Positions 59,082 through 64,000 of a stretch of 64,000 bases of DNA are shown piece after piece. A program made the translations under genes and the position numbers. Source of the stretch: Argentina anserina (Eukaryota; Streptophyta; Magnoliopsida; Rosales; Rosaceae); the NCBI RefSeq assembly GCF_933775445.1, contig NC_065876.1, positions 18,786,001-18,850,000 on the forward strand, given 5' to 3'. Every line of letters starts with the position of its first letter. Positions within the stretch are counted from its first letter, which is position 1. The notes below the pieces were generated by a model. That model made no database searches. It saw only the letters and a program-made list of their open reading frames with translations, and was not told the origin of the DNA.

Positions 59082-59838
59082 ATGTCCGAAATATCTAAAA
59101 GAACACAAGAGCTCAAAGATCGAATTCAAGCACTTAGAGATTTAAACAACTCTTTCACGAGTGGACTCTCTGCCTCCGGGAATCATCACCACATGGGATG
59201 AAATGACTAGGAAGTTCTTGAAACAATTCTTCCCTGCTCAACTCACGAAAAGACTAAGGAGGGAGATTCAGAACTTCACTCAAAAGGATGGTGATTCACT
59301 CTACGAGGCATGGGAAGAATTTCAAGAACTACAAAGAAAGTGCCCTCACCATGGTATTTCGTTGGATGACTTGGTGCAATTCTTCTATGAAGGACTCGAC
59401 ACCATTAACAAGAGTATGGTGGATTCGGCATGTGGCTGCACATTCATGAACAAGACCAGTCAAGAAGCTTACACCTTGATTGATGACTTGGCAGACAACA
59501 ATCGCCAATTTAGTTCTAAGGAAAAGAGAGGAAGCAAGAGCCGTGGAGTGTATGACGTTGATACGAGGAATCAAATGGCTACTTTAGAAAGAAAGCTTGA
59601 TGTTCTAGTCAAGGCATTCAATGGTTCGACCATCAACACTCAAGCGTGTGACATTTGTTCATTCAAGGACCACACCACCGAGAATTGTCCAAATGGTGCA
59701 ATAACTGAAGAGGAGTTGAACTTCATGGGGCAACAAAGGCCTAGGTACGATCCTTACTCGAACACATACAATCCTGGACTTAGAGACCATCTCAACTTTC
59801 GCTGGAACAACAATGCTCAACCGTCCAATGCTTAAGAT
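59082..59838 (+). pseudogene. gag: gag of element F, internally deleted
   Basis: It starts MSEISKRTQELKDRIQA at 59082. After LNNSFTSG a deletion joins straight to the segment LPPGIITTWDEMTRK at about 59168. Compared with A (8241 to about 8640) about 398 bp are gone, including the gag segment with the conserved proline and leucine-rich stretch, and the frame is shifted. The second part runs on in the pol frame, includes the knuckle CDICSFKDHTTENC (CX2CX4HX4C, near 59645-59690), and meets a TAA at 59836-59838 where A has CAA or a similar codon. Two shared bases (AC) at the breakpoints suggest end joining. F cannot make normal Gag from this copy. Confidence 0.85.
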
Positions 59839-62800
59839 CAAAGACCTCGTCCTTCAGGTTTGTTTGTGCAACCTCAGGTACCTCAAGGTTCTGTTCCATT
59901 TAACTCCAATGTTCATGGTTCAAATAATACATCTGCACCTAACTATGATGAACTTTTAAAGTCCCTTACTCAAGGGCAACATAATTTAAACTCTGCTACT
60001 CAAGCTTTAGTTACAGGTCAACAAGCTCATTCTAAAGACATAATTGAGCTTAAGAAGCAGATGGGACAAGTGATCGACTTCATAGGTAAGATCCATGAAG
60101 GAGGTAAGTTGCCAAGCCAAACTGAGCCAAATCCCAATGTGAAGGCCATGATGACAAGAAGTGGCAAGCTATTAGATGCTCCATTACAGCCAATCAAGAA
60201 GGCCATGCCTTCTAAAGGCAAAGAGGCCGAGAATTTCAATGCAAATGACCGAGAGAAGGACCCTGCCTCCTCTGAGGTCAATGATGTCGTGCCTCTGCCC
60301 CAAAGTAATCATGTCGTTCATGAGACAGGTAAGGATCCTAACTCTAGTGGTGTGGTTTCAACTAATGCTCTTCCTCGTGTCCCCTTCCCCAATAGATTCA
60401 CAAAGAAGAAGAAGGATGACTCTGATCAAGCCATGCTCGACATCTTTAAAAGGGTAGAAGTGAACATGCCTCTAATTGAATGTATTCAACAAATCCCGAA
60501 GTACGCTAAGTTTCTAAAGGAGTTGTGCACCAATAAGAGGATGACTCGAGAGAATGAAGTGGTCACAATGAATGAGACGGTCTCAGCCGTGCTCCAAAGG
60601 AAGCTACCACCTAAGCTCAAGGATCCAGGGAGTTTTTCTATCCCTTGTACAATCGGTAACACAAAATTTCACAAGATAATGCTAGACTTAGGAGCATCGA
60701 TCAATGTAATGCCTTACTACATCTATGCTAACTTAGGTCTAGGAGATTTGAAAAAAGATAGTGTGGTTATACGATTAGCTGATTGTTCCAACAAAGTCCC
60801 TTTGGGCTATGTTGAAGATGTTCTTGTGCAGGTTTTGAGCTTGATATTCCCTGCGGACTTCTATGTCCTTGACATGGAGCCAACTGAAGCAGATGACAAG
60901 GAGGTCCCTATTTTGTTGGGGCGTCCCTTTATGAGGACTGCAAGAACGAAGATTGATGTGTTTAGTGGATCACTCACCTTTGAGTTCGATGGTGAAGTGA
61001 TTAGCTTCAACATCTTTGAAGCCATGAGGTATCCCCTTTCAGAATTAAGTGATTATTTTTCAGTTGACATTCTTGATTCCCTTGCAGATAACTATCTAGA
61101 TATCTTGGCACATGACGAGTTGGCACTCACCATTTCCCACGGGGCCGGATTTGCGAGTGATGGCTCCAACGTTTCTGAGTTGGAAGCCAATGATGCCGTG
61201 CCATCTTTTGTACTAGAGAACATGGCCTCTCTTGAGATTTTGCCACGTGAGGTAAGTTATGTCTCTCCTAGTCCAATCGTTTTAACCACTAACAAGAATC
61301 TTCCTTCTGTGGTGCAAGCCCCAAAGCTTGATCTTAAGGTTCTTCCAGACCACTTGAAGTATGCGTTTTTGGGACATGAAGATACATTGCCAGTGATCAT
61401 TTCCTCTACACTCAACGAGGAACAAGAAGAGAGATTGATTGAAGTGTTAAAGAGACACAAGACGGCAATAGGATGGACCCTAGCCGACATCAAAGGAATT
61501 AGCCCTACCATGTGTGTGCACCGAATTTTGCTTGAAGATGGTGCCAAACCAACAAAGGAAGGTCAAAGACGCCTTCACCCACCAATGATGCAAGTTGTAA
61601 AGGATGAAATCACTAAGTTGCACGATTGTGGTGTGATCTACCCCATCTCGGATAGTAGGTGGATCTCTCCCATTCAGGTTGTACCAAAGAAGTCAGGAAT
61701 CACGGTGGTGAAGAACAAAGAGAACGAGTTGGTGCCTCAAAGCACAGTGACCGGTTATCGAGTATGTATTGACTATAGGAAGCTCAATGTTACAACAAGG
61801 AAGGACCATATGCCATTGCCATTCATTGATCAAATGCTTGAGAAGTTAGCTGGTCATTCTTTCTATTGTTTCCTTGATGGATATAGTGGATACAATCAAA
61901 TAAGTGTTGCGGAAGAAGATCAAGAAAAAACTACGTTCACATGCCCTTTTGGTACGTTTGCTTATCGTCGCATGCCTTTTGGTTTATGCAACGCTCCAGG
62001 TACGTTTCAACGTTGCATGTATCACATTTTCTCTGAGTATATTGGTTCTAAAATTGAAGTTTTCATGGATGATTTTTCTGTCTATGGTGAAAATTTCGAA
62101 ACTTGCCTAGAGAATGTTGAACTTGTCCTTAAACGTTGTGAGGAAACTAACTTGGTGTTGAATTGGGAAAAATGTCATTTCATGGTCACGCAAGGCATTG
62201 TCTTAGGCCATATTGTTTCATCTAGAGGAATTGAGGTTGATAAGTCTAAAATAGATCTTGTGCGTCACATACCCCTCCCCACAAGTGTGAGGGATGTTCG
62301 ATCGTTTCTTGGACATGCAGGTTTCTATCGTAGGTTTATCAAGGACTTTTCCAAGATTGCGAGACCAATGAGTTCATTGCTTCAAAAAGACGTTCCCTTT
62401 CACTTTGATGATGATTGCAAGCTTGCATTCGAGACTTTGAAGAAGCTCTTAACTTCGGCACCAATCATGGCACCGCCGGATTGGTCCTTGCCATTTGAGT
62501 TGATGTGTGATGCCTCCGACTATGCAATTGGAGCTGTGCTAGGGCAGAGGAAGGATAAGCAGCCCTATGCCATCTATTATGCCTCACGAACGCTCAATGA
62601 TGCTCCACAAAACTACACCACAACTGAAAAAGAACTTCTTGCCGTGATCTTTGCTCTAGATAAGTTTCGTTCTTACTTACTTCAATCCAAAGTTATTGTT
62701 TACACTGACCATGCAGCTTTGAAGTACTTAATGACGAAGAAGGATGCCAAACCAAGATTTATTCGATGGATTCTCTTACTCCAAGAGTTCGATCTCGAGA

Positions 62801-64000
62801 TCAAGGACAAGAATGGCTGTGACAATGTTGTGGCGGATCATTTAAGTCGTTTGGTGAGAGATGCCAAGCCCTTGGCTATCCAAGAGAGTTTCCCGAATGA
62901 GCAACTCTTTCGAGTTGAGGTAAGTGAGCCATGGTATGCAGATATTGTGAATTATCTAGTTTCTAAGCAATTTCCGGATACTTTATCGCATGCTCAAAAG
63001 AATAGACTCAAGGCATTAGCTAAGTATTATGTTTGGGATGAACCATACTTGTGGAAACATTGTGTTGATCAAATCATTAGGAGGTGTGTCCCTGAATCTG
63101 AACATCATTCTATACTTACTTTTTGCCATTCTGAATCTTGTGGAGGACACTTTGGTTCACGTAGGACTGCTCTTAAGGTGTTAGAATGTGGTTTCTTTTG
63201 GCCTACGATTTTCAAAGATGCATATCATTTTTGCATGACTTGTGATAGATGCCAACGCATGGGAAACTTAGGATCTAGGGATCAAATGCCTATGACACCG
63301 ATTATATATGTTGAAATATTTGATTGTTGGGGTATTGATTTCATGAGACCTTTTCTTAGCTCTAATGGTTTCTTGTACATACTCGTTTGTGTTGACTATG
63401 TTTCGAAATGGGTGGAAGCAAAGGCCACCCGGACTAATGATTCTCGAGTTGTTGCAAATTTCCTTCGTTCTAACATTTTCTCTAGGTTTGGTATGCCGCG
63501 AGTTATCATTAGTGATGGAGGATCTCACTTTTGCAACCGGACCATTGAGGCGTTGTTGAAGAAGTATGGAATCAAGCATAAGGTTGCTACACCTTATCTC
63601 CCCCAAACAAGTGGACAAGTCGAGCTATCGAATCGTGAGATTAAGAGAATTTTGGAGAAGTCTGTTGGACCATCACGCAAGGATTGGTCTCAGCGATTGG
63701 ATGATGCTCTTTGGTCCTATAGAACGGCATACAAGACTCCTCTTGGCATGTCACCATTTCGGTTAGTATATGGCAAGGCGTGCCATCTTCCTGTGGAGCT
63801 TGAACATCGTGCATGGTGGGCTGTGAAGAATTTTAACATGGACATTGATGAGGCCGGATTGCATAGGAAGTTGCAGTTGCATGCGCTTGAAGAGATTAGT
63901 AATGAGGCCTATGATTCGGCAATGGTTTACAAGGAGAAGACTAAGACGTTCCATGACCGTATGATTAGGAAGAAACACTTTGTCGTTGGGCAGAAAGTTC
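59839..64000 (+). CDS. pol: pol frame of element F, open to the window edge
   Basis: I read the frame codon by codon from 59839 to 64000 (about 1387 codons) and found no stop. In order: the rest of gag and linker; aspartic protease with [15 protein letters not shown] (about 60678-60725); reverse transcriptase (61500-62400) with FMDDFSVYG near 62065; RNase H with [25 protein letters not shown] and [10 protein letters not shown]; and integrase with HHCC module (about 63055-63255) and catalytic motifs [13 protein letters not shown] and GQVELSN. All visible catalytic residues are present. Changes from A and B at normally conserved sites: FMGPF reads FMRPF, and the YHPQ before the glutamate motif reads YLPQ. 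It lacks its own start because gag and pol are one frame, and the gag part is broken. The C terminus is beyond the window. Confidence 0.88.

Larger units (their letters stand above)
56174..64000 (+). mobile_element. Element F: Athila-type LTR retrotransposon, runs off the window
   Basis: 5' LTR, tRNA-Asp primer site, leader, broken gag and an intact pol frame on the + strand. Same subfamily as A, which is its mirror image in orientation. It inserted inside satellite array 2; the five bases before it are ACGGC, so ACGGC followed by satellite sequence CACACTGG is expected past its 3' LTR. The integrase C terminus, 3' region and 3' LTR are outside the window. Confidence 0.92.

Overview
The window is plant heterochromatin, most likely from an angiosperm. 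It is almost entirely nested LTR retrotransposons plus a satellite DNA. Two Ty3/gypsy groups are present. One is Athila-type: its primer binding site is complementary to the 3' end of plant tRNA-Asp, gag-pol is one frame, there is no chromodomain, and a long non-coding 3' region precedes the 3' LTR. The other is a Tekay/Del-type chromovirus: its primer site matches initiator tRNA-Met and its LTRs are about 2.8 kb. I see no complete ordinary host gene, no tRNA or rRNA gene, and no CRISPR array.

Layout, left to right. Element E (Athila-type, + strand) gives the leader and gag (1-1458) and resumes at 11671-18381 (RT to 3' LTR). It is interrupted by element A (Athila-type, - strand, 1450-11670), which has a 5' LTR but no 3' LTR. 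A short patchwork joint (18382-18434) links E to element D (Athila-type, - strand; 18435-18937 and 39557-42508). D is split by element C (Tekay-type, + strand; 18938-39556). C's 5' LTR is split by element B (Athila-type, - strand, 19009-30213), a complete element with two LTRs and a TGCGG target duplication. From 42509 to about 45054 lies non-LTR sequence: a short open exon-like segment, a palindrome-rich stretch, and a gene-like 5' end. A diverged satellite array (45055-46445) and an inverted, fresher array of the same satellite (54209-56173) flank a second nest. That nest is element H, an LTR fragment inside it, solo LTR G inside that, and solo LTR I inside G. Element F (Athila-type, + strand) starts inside the second array at 56174 and runs off the window. 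Its pol frame is open from 59839 to 64000.

None of the complete elements looks autonomous. A has an RT active-site change and in-frame stops. B has frameshifts and a changed integrase glutamate. C has about eleven stops, all explicable as C-to-T or G-to-A changes. F has an intact pol as far as seen but a deleted gag.

The most interesting signal is not a gene. In the transcribed part of several LTRs (A, B, C, F, G and I) there are clusters of short hairpins. Within a cluster the stems differ in sequence but pair, while the loops repeat the same family-specific word. In A two loops are the identical 14 nt although their stems differ. The second notable signal is the satellite's higher-order structure: 138- and 150-bp monomers form an eight-monomer, 1140-bp unit that keeps one reading frame open.
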